A stretch of 64,000 bases of DNA. Source: Peribacillus sp044761985 (GTDB lineage: Bacteria; Bacillota; Bacilli; Bacillales; DSM-1321). The stretch lies in contig NZ_JBIWDK010000006.1 of NCBI RefSeq assembly GCF_044761985.1, positions 62,001-126,000 of the forward strand, read 5' to 3'. Under the pieces are notes generated by a model. It ran no database searches, was not told the origin of the DNA, and saw only the letters and a program-made list of their open reading frames with translations. The position numbers were made by a program, and so were the translations under genes. Position 1 is the stretch's first letter. Every line of letters starts with the position of its first letter. This document shows, in pieces, positions 26,749 through 34,228 of this stretch.

Positions 26749-27036
26749 TTAACTTGCAATAAACCCTCTATCTTTTAAAATCGTTTCAGAAAGATCATCC
26801 ACAGCTACGTATCCTTTTTCTAATAACTCATTCAAATAAATTTTATTATAAATAAACATGAATATAAGACCAGTAAAACCGAAGGTAAAAGATGCAGCTA
26901 AAAATATGATAATCCCCCATTTCCAATCTCCTCTAAAAAGAGGAGGTAAAAAACTAAAGAAAAATACTGTCCAGCTAAAACCCACTTTCACTGTTTTAAC
27001 CATATTCGTTTCTGGATGCTTTAAATTAACTTTCAC
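26749..27036 (-). CDS. Small membrane protein, HrgC/DUF2628-like
   Basis: A 95-residue protein. The core FSWTVFFFSFLPPLFRGDWKWGIIIFLAASFTFGFTGLIFMFIYNKIYLNELLEKGY has two membrane helices around an RGDWKW loop. This is the pattern of HrgC/DUF2628 small membrane proteins as I remember them. The ATG is preceded by GGTGAG. The function is unknown. Confidence 0.65.
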   Translation of the reverse strand: MKVNLKHPETNMVKTVKVGFSWTVFFFSFLPPLFRGDWKWGIIIFLAASFTFGFTGLIFMFIYNKIYLNELLEKGYVAVDDLSETILKDRGFIAS

Positions 27037-27241
27037 TTATCTCACCTTTTCTATTATATTATTACTCCCGTACACATGGCTTTTCTACCAGTTTACTAAT
27101 ACATCATTCTCATTACAGTTACCTATTATACCATTTGAAAACGGTTTTGGAAGAAATAACATAAATCTTTTGGACTATTATTTATAACTTGAAACGTATT
27201 TGGATATCTTCGGTTGATTCGTTGTAAAGTTAGATAAGCGT

Positions 27242-27790
27242 TCAATTAAATGCTTCATTTATTAATAGATTTGTTTTGCTTATATTACCTAAAACCATAT
27301 CATTGCTATAAATCCTTATCCCGACATCTGAGAGTAAGTAAATCGTTGCGTTTGGATCTAAATCAGTATTGTTTTTAAGTTTATACTTATCCTCCATATT
27401 GTACGAAATAATCTTATGAAGATGCATCTGTTGACAATCACATACTAACCCGTAACATCCATTGGTAATACAAAAAAGTATATAAGGCATCAATAACTTT
27501 AAATCCCTATTACTTTGTACTTGGAAAACTTTCAAGCTTATATTTTCTATATCATTTAAATGAACCAGCTTGGATAGTTTTAAGTGTTCAAAATCTTCAT
27601 AAAAACCCATGCCATCATTCATTACAATAAAGAAAGGGAAGTTCACAGTATTCAATAGAAAAGTATAGGTTAAACCATTATTTGAATCATCTCTAAAAAA
27701 GTATATAAGATCTATTGGAGGATTATAGATCCTATCCAATACTTCATCCTTTTCTATGGATTCACTCACTTCGTAATCAAATGTACGCAT
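27242..27790 (-). CDS. Hypothetical protein
   Basis: A 182-residue soluble protein (MRTFDYEVSESIEKDEVLDRIYNPP...). AAAGGAGGGAG lies before the ATG. It has no signal peptide or membrane helix and matches no family I recognise. It contains short aromatic-rich strands and a CDCQQMHLHK segment that is not an obvious metal site. It stands alone in a gene-poor region. Confidence 0.6.
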   Translation of the reverse strand: MRTFDYEVSESIEKDEVLDRIYNPPIDLIYFFRDDSNNGLTYTFLLNTVNFPFFIVMNDGMGFYEDFEHLKLSKLVHLNDIENISLKVFQVQSNRDLKLLMPYILFCITNGCYGLVCDCQQMHLHKIISYNMEDKYKLKNNTDLDPNATIYLLSDVGIRIYSNDMVLGNISKTNLLINEAFN

Positions 27791-28333
27791 TTTTCTCCCT
27801 CCTTTATCTTACCATCCAGAAAGCGGTTAGGAACTTTTCGTTAGGGGGCGACTGCTATAGAATTAGGATATTGGGTGTGGCTTTCCCTATTGCCCCTCTA
27901 AATAATTGTATTTTATGTTCCTCATGAATAGCCTTAATTTCCACCTTTACATCATCATTTGGAATGAAACAAATCATACACTTCACTAAATCATAATACG
28001 TACTATAGGGACTCCCAGCTTTTCGAGTCAGTCAACGGATTTATACCTTAACTCTTAGACTATTGGTGCTTGTCCTATTTGGTGATTTTTCCTTATTTTG
28101 AATTAAAGCAGTCAATTTTTTCATGTATCGTTTCCATATGTAAACACTCAATTTCATTATGAAGCGCTTCAATAGAGCCTTCCACTAATATTTGGTTTTT
28201 TCTATCTTTCTTCAGGTATATCGTTCAACAACCTGTGGTTTTTTCTGCAGAAAATAGACAAAAAACTGCAGCGCCAATTGTTAAATGGATGTCTATCAAT
28301 TGGATACAGTTCAATGCAGTGATTTTTATTTTA
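27791..28333. other. Gene-poor stretch with possible coding remnants
   Basis: On the minus strand two short frames have protein-like composition: about 28101-28225 (ending LHMETIHEKIDCFNSK) and about 27855-28035 (ending FRGAIGKATPNILIL). Neither has a start with a ribosome binding site, and stops separate them. They may be remains of a decayed gene. Nothing else was recognised. Confidence 0.35.
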
Positions 28334-29185
28334 TCATTTTCCCTTTAACATATCCTGTGCCATTTCTGCCAAATAACTTGCATGAGAACTGATGTCCATC
28401 ATGGTTGCTGAAATTTCTTCTGTTACCGCCGATTGATTTTCTGTTTCTTCATTTATGGACGTAATGGAGGTACTTAGGGTTTTAATCAGATCTTCAATAT
28501 TGTTGACCGATTTCTTTATTACCTCTGTATGACTTCTGGAATTACCCGCCAATTTTCTGATTTCATTTGCAACTACAGAAAACCCTCGCCCAAACTCTCC
28601 AGCCCTGGCTGCTTCGATTGAGGCATTCAAACCTAGAATATTGCTAAGATCAGAGACTTCCCTTACCATCTTAGACACTTTCTCGATTTCACTAACACTT
28701 TGCAAAACAGAACTCGATTGATTGGAAATATGCTGCATGCTCTCGGATAAAACAATAGTGCTGGCAGCAAGCTCTTCAATTGTCCCGGTTACTTGTTCAA
28801 CTGCTTTTGATAATTTAGAAGCAATTCCAAACAATGCATGATATTGCTCCATACTTGCACCAAGTCCAACCCCGCCAATCACCTGTCTCTTTTCATCAAA
28901 AAGAGGGATTGCACTTGCAATAATCGGGACACCGAAAACTCCTTCTGGTACAAAAACTCTTACAGTTCTTCCAGTTCTAATGGCTTCCGTAATAGCATCA
29001 TTTTTTTGAAGTGGATAGCCCGGCTCAATACCAAGGGAAAAAGTCTTGCCCGGTACACTTAACAAAAACTTTTCCGTATCGCATACTCCAATTGTGATGT
29101 CTTCAGGCATTAACTCGTTAAGGAGTGGAGCAATTGATGCAAAAGCTTCCAACTTCGGTTGTATAGAATAAAGACCCATTTTCAT
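28334..29185 (-). CDS. yfmS: Soluble chemoreceptor YfmS
   Basis: A 283-residue cytosolic methyl-accepting protein; B. subtilis YfmS has 286. The N-terminal 130 residues form a small sensor domain (IAPLLNELMPEDITIGVCDTEKFL..., a PAS/Cache-like fold). The rest is a short signalling coiled coil whose tip is LSNILGLNASIEAARAGEFGRGFSVVANEIRKLA. No membrane helices. A sigma-D-type promoter lies about 100 bases upstream, as expected for a chemotaxis gene. The signal sensed is unknown. Confidence 0.85.
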   Translation of the reverse strand: MKMGLYSIQPKLEAFASIAPLLNELMPEDITIGVCDTEKFLLSVPGKTFSLGIEPGYPLQKNDAITEAIRTGRTVRVFVPEGVFGVPIIASAIPLFDEKRQVIGGVGLGASMEQYHALFGIASKLSKAVEQVTGTIEELAASTIVLSESMQHISNQSSSVLQSVSEIEKVSKMVREVSDLSNILGLNASIEAARAGEFGRGFSVVANEIRKLAGNSRSHTEVIKKSVNNIEDLIKTLSTSITSINEETENQSAVTEEISATMMDISSHASYLAEMAQDMLKGK

Positions 29186-29283
29186 CGTTGCACACCTTTC
29201 AATTATAAGTTAAATATGAGTCTTTTTTGAATAATATAAAATTAATATAAATTTGTTACTCAGTATAAAAGAACCCCTGTTTT

Positions 29284-29310
29284 TTATCGACCAAAACCAA
29301 TATGTATTTA
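29284..29310 (-). promoter_or_regulatory. Sigma-D-type promoter of yfmS
   Basis: On the minus strand TAAA (29307-29310), a 15-base spacer and GTCGATAA (29284-29291) match the sigma-D consensus TAAA-N15-GCCGATAT in the -35 box, the spacing and six of eight -10 positions. The predicted start is about 90 bases before the yfmS ATG. Confidence 0.65.
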
Positions 29311-29342
29311 TGATAGCAGTAAAAGTTTAAATTTTCCGACCA

Positions 29343-29618
29343 TTAGAAACTTATATTCACACAAACCTTACCTAAATAAAACCTATCCTTATGGAGTAAG
29401 GTTCTATTTTCAAATCCTTGAATATCACATATGAAGTTTGTTTGGCCTCTCTTGATGTTAGATACCCATAACTTTATCGCTTTTTTTAATAATCCTCTAT
29501 TTATCGCCCATAAACGAGCATCTATGCCTTCACTATTAACCGTCCAATTTACATTACCTTTCGGATTCACATTTATAACCGGATAATTATTCCCATACGT
29601 ATCCCCATTCTGTGACAA
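29343..29618 (-). CDS. Hypothetical protein, possibly a gene fragment
   Basis: A 91-codon frame from a TTG at 29618. The frame stays open and protein-like further upstream to about 29680 (ILAIEPHPEDDEEPLSQNG), but there is no ATG/GTG start with a ribosome binding site. The product (INVNPKGNVNWTVNSEGIDARLWAINRG...) matches nothing I recognise. It may be the tail of a truncated gene. Confidence 0.35.
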   Translation of the reverse strand: MSQNGDTYGNNYPVINVNPKGNVNWTVNSEGIDARLWAINRGLLKKAIKLWVSNIKRGQTNFICDIQGFENRTLLHKDRFYLGKVCVNISF

Positions 29619-29886
29619 CGGCTCCTCGTCGTCTTCTGGATGTGGCTCTATGGCTAAAATATTCCTTACTCTGAGTTAGGTTAATATAAAACCCTTTATT
29701 CTTTAAAACTTACATATCCAGCACTTCATCGGTATAGAAGTATTTATGAGTTGTATCACACTCAGTTTTTAGTTATACGCGAACCATTTTCGACATAGGT
29801 GCTTGAACACTCCTTGCTTTTCTTTGTTTTACTTCATTATTATATTAAAAGGAATCAATCAGCTTTTAAACAATCGACTCTTAAAA

Positions 29887-30015
29887 CTACCTTTTAGATA
29901 TTTTACGTAATAAATATATACCGTATATAATTGCAGGTATAGCTATTATCCGGAGAACTATGTCCAATATTCCAAAAATCGCATACAAAGGGGAAACATT
30001 TACATCCATACTCAT
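29887..30015 (-). CDS. Small single-helix membrane protein (42 residues)
   Basis: A frame below usual length limits: MSMDVNVSPLYAIFGILDIV..., with one long hydrophobic helix and the basic end LLRKISKR. AAGGAG lies about 10 bases before the ATG at 30015. Small hydrophobic proteins with a basic tail often regulate membrane complexes. No family recognised; the ribosome binding site and composition support a real gene. Confidence 0.55.
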   Translation of the reverse strand: MSMDVNVSPLYAIFGILDIVLRIIAIPAIIYGIYLLRKISKR

Positions 30016-30186
30016 TTTACCATCGCTCCTTGTTCTAACGTTGTTCTATAGTACCATTACGGAGTTTATAAATGGCTTTAAAGTTAATAAATAGATATTT
30101 TATACTATAAAATGAGATCAATGGATCCTGTTCCTTATATGTAAAGTTATTATCTTCATCATATTACTCTTCAGTAATCCCTATTG

Positions 30187-30240
30187 AACCAAAAAAACCG
30201 CACACTCTTAGTTAAAAGAGTTGTACGGTTTTTTTTGGTT
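30187..30240. terminator. Strong terminator at the end of the NAD salvage operon
   Basis: The long arms AACCAAAAAAACCGcaCa... and ...TGTaCGGTTTTTTTTGGTT form an extended stem with A and T tracts on the two sides, directly downstream of nadE. Confidence 0.85.
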
Positions 30241-30278
30241 CTGTATTGAGTCATTATTCAGTATGGCTACATTTAATA

Positions 30279-31109
30279 TCATTTCCACCATGTATCATAC
30301 ACATTAATGGCTTCATTTCTTTTATGTTCCGTTTTTGTATACCAGCCTTCAATGATTTCGGCCGCTTCCGTCCTAATCTCTTTACCTTCTAGGTAGTCGT
30401 CAATTTCATCATAACTTACCCCTAAGGCAACTTCATCAGGAATCAATGGTTTATCATCTTCTAAATCCGCTGTGGGAATTTTCATATATAGTCGTTCAGG
30501 TGCTCCCACGAATTTAAGGATTTCTTTGCCCTGTCTTTTATTCAAACGGTAAAGCGGAATGATATCAGCCGCACCATCTCCATGTTTGGTGAAGAATCCC
30601 GTAATGGCTTCTGCTGCATGATCTGTACCGAGGACTACACCTTTATATAGTCCTGCTAAATCATATTGGACTTTCATTCTCTCGCGTGCCTTTGCATTGC
30701 CTCTTAGGAAGTGTGTCAATTTTTTCCCTGTCGCTTCCTCTACTGCACGTACAGATGCGTCAACCGCGTCCTTAATGTTGACGGTGACGGTCATGCTTGG
30801 CTTGATAAATTTCAGAGCTAGCTGCCTATCTTCTTCGTCAGCCTGGATACCGTAGGGGAGGCTGACAGCGATAAATGTATACTCGGTGGTCTTCAACTCT
30901 TGATTCAATTCATTGATCGCTACTTGGGCCATGTAGCCAGCTATGGTTGAGTCCTGACCACCTGAAATTCCAAGGACGAAACTTTTTAGAAATGTGTTCT
31001 TCTTCAAGTAGTTCTTTAGAAAATCGACGCTCTTCCGGAATTCAATTTCTGGATTGATTGTTGGTTGAACAAGTAATTTTTCTATGATTTCTTTTTGTAA
31101 TGGACGCAC
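30279..31109 (-). CDS. nadE: Ammonia-dependent NAD+ synthetase
   Basis: A 276-residue enzyme making NAD+ from nicotinate adenine dinucleotide, ATP and ammonia. The PP-loop motif SGGQDS is at residues 49-54. GTDHAAEAITGFFTKHGDGAADIIPLYRLNKRQG near 165-200 is diagnostic of NadE. The length equals the B. subtilis enzyme class (272). The start is GTG, with GAGGGG seven bases upstream. It is the last gene of the nrtR-pncA-pncB-nadE operon, 29 bases after pncB. Confidence 0.93.
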   Translation of the reverse strand: MRPLQKEIIEKLLVQPTINPEIEFRKSVDFLKNYLKKNTFLKSFVLGISGGQDSTIAGYMAQVAINELNQELKTTEYTFIAVSLPYGIQADEEDRQLALKFIKPSMTVTVNIKDAVDASVRAVEEATGKKLTHFLRGNAKARERMKVQYDLAGLYKGVVLGTDHAAEAITGFFTKHGDGAADIIPLYRLNKRQGKEILKFVGAPERLYMKIPTADLEDDKPLIPDEVALGVSYDEIDDYLEGKEIRTEAAEIIEGWYTKTEHKRNEAINVYDTWWK

Positions 31110-31138
31110 TGTATAACCCCTCTTCCCAAATAGATTCG

Positions 31139-32608
31139 TTATTTTGTAAGCTTTCTATCCACATTGGCTTTCACTTCATCTATATTTCTCATTTTATTAT
31201 CCCAACATTCCTGGCTCAGGTCGACGGGGTATTCTTCCGGATTTAAGGCCCTTAAGTATTCCGGCCACAATACTTGAATGTTTCTTAACGTAAAAGCTTT
31301 AATTTCATCAATCGATGGCAATTCGTACGTTAATGTACCATTTACAAAAATGTCTTCGTGCAGGTCAATTGCATCGAAATCTGTGACAAATTTACTTAAG
31401 AAAGTGTGCACGGGATGAAACATTTTTAGTTTTTCCTGTTCCTGTGGCTTTTCAAATTCCATCGCCAAGTAATCACCTTCTGCATGGTGGTTGACTTTAT
31501 TAATGATCCGATAGATCCGTTTAAGACCAGGTGTCGTTACCTTTTCAGGGTTGGAAGAAATTTTGATGGTATCTCTCATATTCCCGTTTTCATCTTCTAT
31601 TGAAACCATTTTATAAACGGCACCCAATGCAGGTTGGTCAAAAGCGGTGATCAATTTTGTACCGATACCCCAAATATCAATCCGGGCTCCTTGTTGCTTC
31701 AGGTTGATAATCGTATATTCATCCAAATCATTCGATGCTACAACTTTTGCATCTGGAAAACCGGCTGAATCAAGCATGCGTCGTGCTTCTTTTGAAAGGT
31801 AAGCTAGATCCCCGCTATCAAGACGGACTCCGATGAAATTGATTTTGTCACCCAATTCTTTAGCAACACGAATGGCATTTGGTATGCCTGAACGCAATGT
31901 ATCATAGGTATCGACCAGGAACACACAGTCTTTATGAGAGCTTGCGTATTTATGAAATGCTGTGTATTCGTCTTTATAAGCTTGGATCATAGAATGTGCA
32001 TGTGTGCCTGATACCGGTATTCCGAACAGCTTTCCTGCACGGACGTTGCTTGTTGAATCAAACCCGGCGATATAGGCCGCACGTGCTCCCCAAATGGCTG
32101 CGTCCATTTCTTGTGCCCGGCGTGATCCGAATTCGAGTGCAGACTCATCGCCAATAACCTGCTTAATTCGTGAAGCTTTCGTAGCGACGAGTGTGTGATA
32201 ATTCACAATGTTCAGCAATGCCGTTTCAATGAGTTGTGCTTCACCAAGAGGTGCCTCTACCCGTAATATCGGTTCGTTGGCAAATACAAGCTCGCCTTCC
32301 TTCATGCAACGTATCGTCCCAGTAAATGAAATATTCTGCAAATAATTCAAAAAGTCCTCTTCGTAATGCAATTCTTTTTTTAGATATTCAATATCGCTTT
32401 CTGAAAAGCTAAAGTTCTGAAGATAATGGACAATCTTTTCTAGTCCCGCAAAAATTGCATATCCACTATTGAAAGGAAGCTTTCTAAAAAAAATTTCAAA
32501 TACTGCCTTTCTGTTATGGGCATTATCCTCCCAATATGTTTGAGCCATATTGATTTGGTATAGATCAGTGTGTAGCGCGTAGCTATCGTCATTATATTTG
32601 TTTTCCAT
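31139..32608 (-). CDS. pncB: Nicotinate phosphoribosyltransferase
   Basis: A 489-residue enzyme that joins nicotinate to PRPP, the committed step of salvage to NAD. Family marks are LHTDLYQINMAQTYW at the N-terminus, FEIFFRKLPFNSGYAIFAGLE near 40-60, EFGSRRAQEMDAAIWGARAAYIAGFDSTSNV near 165-195, and GVRLDSGDLAYLS near 275. A start five codons upstream is possible, but GGGAGGA lies seven bases before the ATG at 32608. It lies 50 bases after pncA. Confidence 0.93.
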   Translation of the reverse strand: MENKYNDDSYALHTDLYQINMAQTYWEDNAHNRKAVFEIFFRKLPFNSGYAIFAGLEKIVHYLQNFSFSESDIEYLKKELHYEEDFLNYLQNISFTGTIRCMKEGELVFANEPILRVEAPLGEAQLIETALLNIVNYHTLVATKASRIKQVIGDESALEFGSRRAQEMDAAIWGARAAYIAGFDSTSNVRAGKLFGIPVSGTHAHSMIQAYKDEYTAFHKYASSHKDCVFLVDTYDTLRSGIPNAIRVAKELGDKINFIGVRLDSGDLAYLSKEARRMLDSAGFPDAKVVASNDLDEYTIINLKQQGARIDIWGIGTKLITAFDQPALGAVYKMVSIEDENGNMRDTIKISSNPEKVTTPGLKRIYRIINKVNHHAEGDYLAMEFEKPQEQEKLKMFHPVHTFLSKFVTDFDAIDLHEDIFVNGTLTYELPSIDEIKAFTLRNIQVLWPEYLRALNPEEYPVDLSQECWDNKMRNIDEVKANVDRKLTK

Positions 32609-32657
32609 GATAGTTCCTCCCAAAAGAGAAGCGGTACCTCCCTTTTTTTCTGTGACG

Positions 32658-33212
32658 TTACTTTATGATCGTTGCGCCTAAGACCCCTTCGAAATGGGTA
32701 AGTGCCCAATCGTGTCCTGCCTGATTAAATGAAGCGATTGCATTTTCATAAATGAAAATATTATAACCTAAATTGTAAGCGTCCATTGCTGTGTGAAGAA
32801 TGCATATGTCACTGCATACTCCGACTAGGTATACGTCTGAAATATCCCGCTCCCTGAGTTTGATATGCAGGTCCGTGCCTGCAAAGGCCGAATAACGTGT
32901 CTTATCCATATAATGTACATTTATAAGATTTTTATTGATTTCATATTCATCTTTAAGCTTTCCATATAAATCTCTCCCCATTGTACCCCGAATATTATGA
33001 GGGGGAAACAAATCCGCTTCAGGATGATAACCGTCTCTTTTTTCATGAAGATCGATTGCAAAAACTGTATAATCGCCTTGTCTAATAAACTCTTTTGTAA
33101 TACTGACAAGTGCATCTTCTATCTCCTGACCAGGCTTACCACAAGTCAATGCACCATCATCGGCTACAAAGTCATTCGTATAATCGATATTAATCAATGC
33201 TTTTTTACCCAT
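32658..33212 (-). CDS. pncA: Nicotinamidase (cysteine hydrolase)
   Basis: A 184-residue isochorismatase-fold amidase converting nicotinamide to nicotinate. The catalytic triad is visible as Asp10 (LINIDYTNDFV), Lys104 (MDKTRYSAF) and Cys137 (SDICILHTAMDA). The metal ligands are likely Asp54 and His56 (AIDLH) with His63. The size and position next to pncB match B. subtilis YueJ. It lies 13 bases after the regulator gene in the same operon. Confidence 0.92.
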   Translation of the reverse strand: MGKKALINIDYTNDFVADDGALTCGKPGQEIEDALVSITKEFIRQGDYTVFAIDLHEKRDGYHPEADLFPPHNIRGTMGRDLYGKLKDEYEINKNLINVHYMDKTRYSAFAGTDLHIKLRERDISDVYLVGVCSDICILHTAMDAYNLGYNIFIYENAIASFNQAGHDWALTHFEGVLGATIIK

Positions 33213-33225
33213 TTTTCATTCCTCC

Positions 33226-33990
33226 TCAATAATAAATCGAGTCCGTGACTATCTCAGCATTAAATCGGTAAAGTTGTGAGGGACGAAATGAATTACGTTT
33301 CGTTTTCTTCTGTAAACCCTTTTCATCCAAAACCTTTTCCAAGAATGGGAGCTTTGGAGCTTTAGAAAAAAACAATGAATCTGCGCTGATTTTTGCATCA
33401 TCCCGTACTGTCAATAGAACTCGTTGTAGCTCCGAAAGCGTAAATTCATCCGGCAAGAAGTTTTTTGCAATGGTCGTTTGCATCATTTCTTTTTTCAGTA
33501 GTTCAATCGCTTCATTAATGATTTTATAATGATCAAAAGCCAAATTCAGTTGTAAGACTTCCTTAATCGTAAATAAGTCGACCTCTGCGGCATCATCGTT
33601 GGCCTTCCTTTGATGGAGAAATTTCTCCTGAACAATTGCATAAAAAGCATTTGAGATGATCCACCCTCTCGGATCACGGCCCGGTTGGTCATACATACCA
33701 AAATGTTTCACTTGAAGTCCTGAGACTCCAGTTTCTTCATTTAACTCCCTTTCTGCGGCTTCATAGGCCGTTTCATTAGCATTTACAAAGCCACCGGGCA
33801 AGGCCCATTTATTGCCTTCAACATTTGGATTTCCTTCCTTATCTGTAGCCGCTCGTTTAATTAATAGTAGTTTCAAAAACATTTCAGGTGGTGCTTTTTT
33901 CTCAGTTTTTTTAGCCGTTATCGTAAAGATAGCAATGTCTGCAGTGTATCCATCTGGAGTGATATATTTCTTTTTACCTTGCTGAACCAT
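33226..33990 (-). CDS. nrtR: NrtR-family Nudix/winged-helix regulator of NAD metabolism
   Basis: A 254-residue protein. The Nudix domain has a complete catalytic box, GFVNANETAYEAAERELNEE then TG (about residues 67-88). The C-terminal 75 residues (FTLSELQRVLLTV... ending RPSQLYRFN) form the winged helix typical of NrtR. NrtR binds ADP-ribose-type ligands and represses NAD genes. Its position at the head of pncA-pncB-nadE and the palindrome just upstream fit autoregulation. The longer GTG start at 34002 lacks spacing; the ATG at 33990 has GTGAG at seven bases. The intact Nudix box means hydrolase activity may persist. Confidence 0.8.
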   Translation of the reverse strand: MVQQGKKKYITPDGYTADIAIFTITAKKTEKKAPPEMFLKLLLIKRAATDKEGNPNVEGNKWALPGGFVNANETAYEAAERELNEETGVSGLQVKHFGMYDQPGRDPRGWIISNAFYAIVQEKFLHQRKANDDAAEVDLFTIKEVLQLNLAFDHYKIINEAIELLKKEMMQTTIAKNFLPDEFTLSELQRVLLTVRDDAKISADSLFFSKAPKLPFLEKVLDEKGLQKKTKRNSFRPSQLYRFNAEIVTDSIYY

Positions 33991-34029
33991 GGCAGCTCTC
34001 ACTTTCTTTCTTTTAAATAAATGGATGAG

Positions 34030-34057
34030 TAATTAGTAAATCCTTAATTACTAATTA
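34030..34057. promoter_or_regulatory. Palindromic operator of the NAD salvage operon
   Basis: A perfect inverted repeat, TAATTAGTAA - 8 bases - TTACTAATTA, begins at the edge of the -10 box and covers the predicted start site. This is the ideal position for a repressor, most simply NrtR. Confidence 0.75.
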
Positions 34058-34085
34058 TAATACTCTCGTTTTCACTTTTTTGCAA
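34057..34085 (-). promoter_or_regulatory. Sigma-A promoter of the NAD salvage operon
   Basis: On the minus strand TTGCAA (34080-34085), a 17-base spacer and TATTAT (34057-34062) form a good sigma-A promoter about 65 bases before the regulator start. Confidence 0.65.
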
Positions 34086-34187
34086 CATTTAACATTTAAT
34101 TATTTCCATTTTTAAGGATAATTATTTTCTATTGCTTCTGAAAGTTGACTCGTAGCTTTACAGTAGTAAAATTGTTGACATACAAGA

Positions 34188-34219
34188 AAGAGACTGTCTC
34201 ATTTAAGGGACAGTCTCTT
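34188..34219 (-). terminator. Terminator of the membrane chemoreceptor gene
   Basis: AAGAGACTGTC and GACAGTCTCTT form a perfect 11-bp stem followed by a T-rich stretch on the minus strand. Confidence 0.8.
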
Positions 34220-34228
34220 ATTGAATTC

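Noticed and set aside
28150..28170. cre-like GAAGCGCTTC palindrome
   Set aside because: It lacks the conserved outer positions of the cre consensus and has no promoter or gene start nearby.
32609..32657. T-box-like GGTACCGC string before pncB
   Set aside because: There is no specifier stem, no room for a leader in a 50-base gap, and no T-box terminator; the string is part of the gene spacer.
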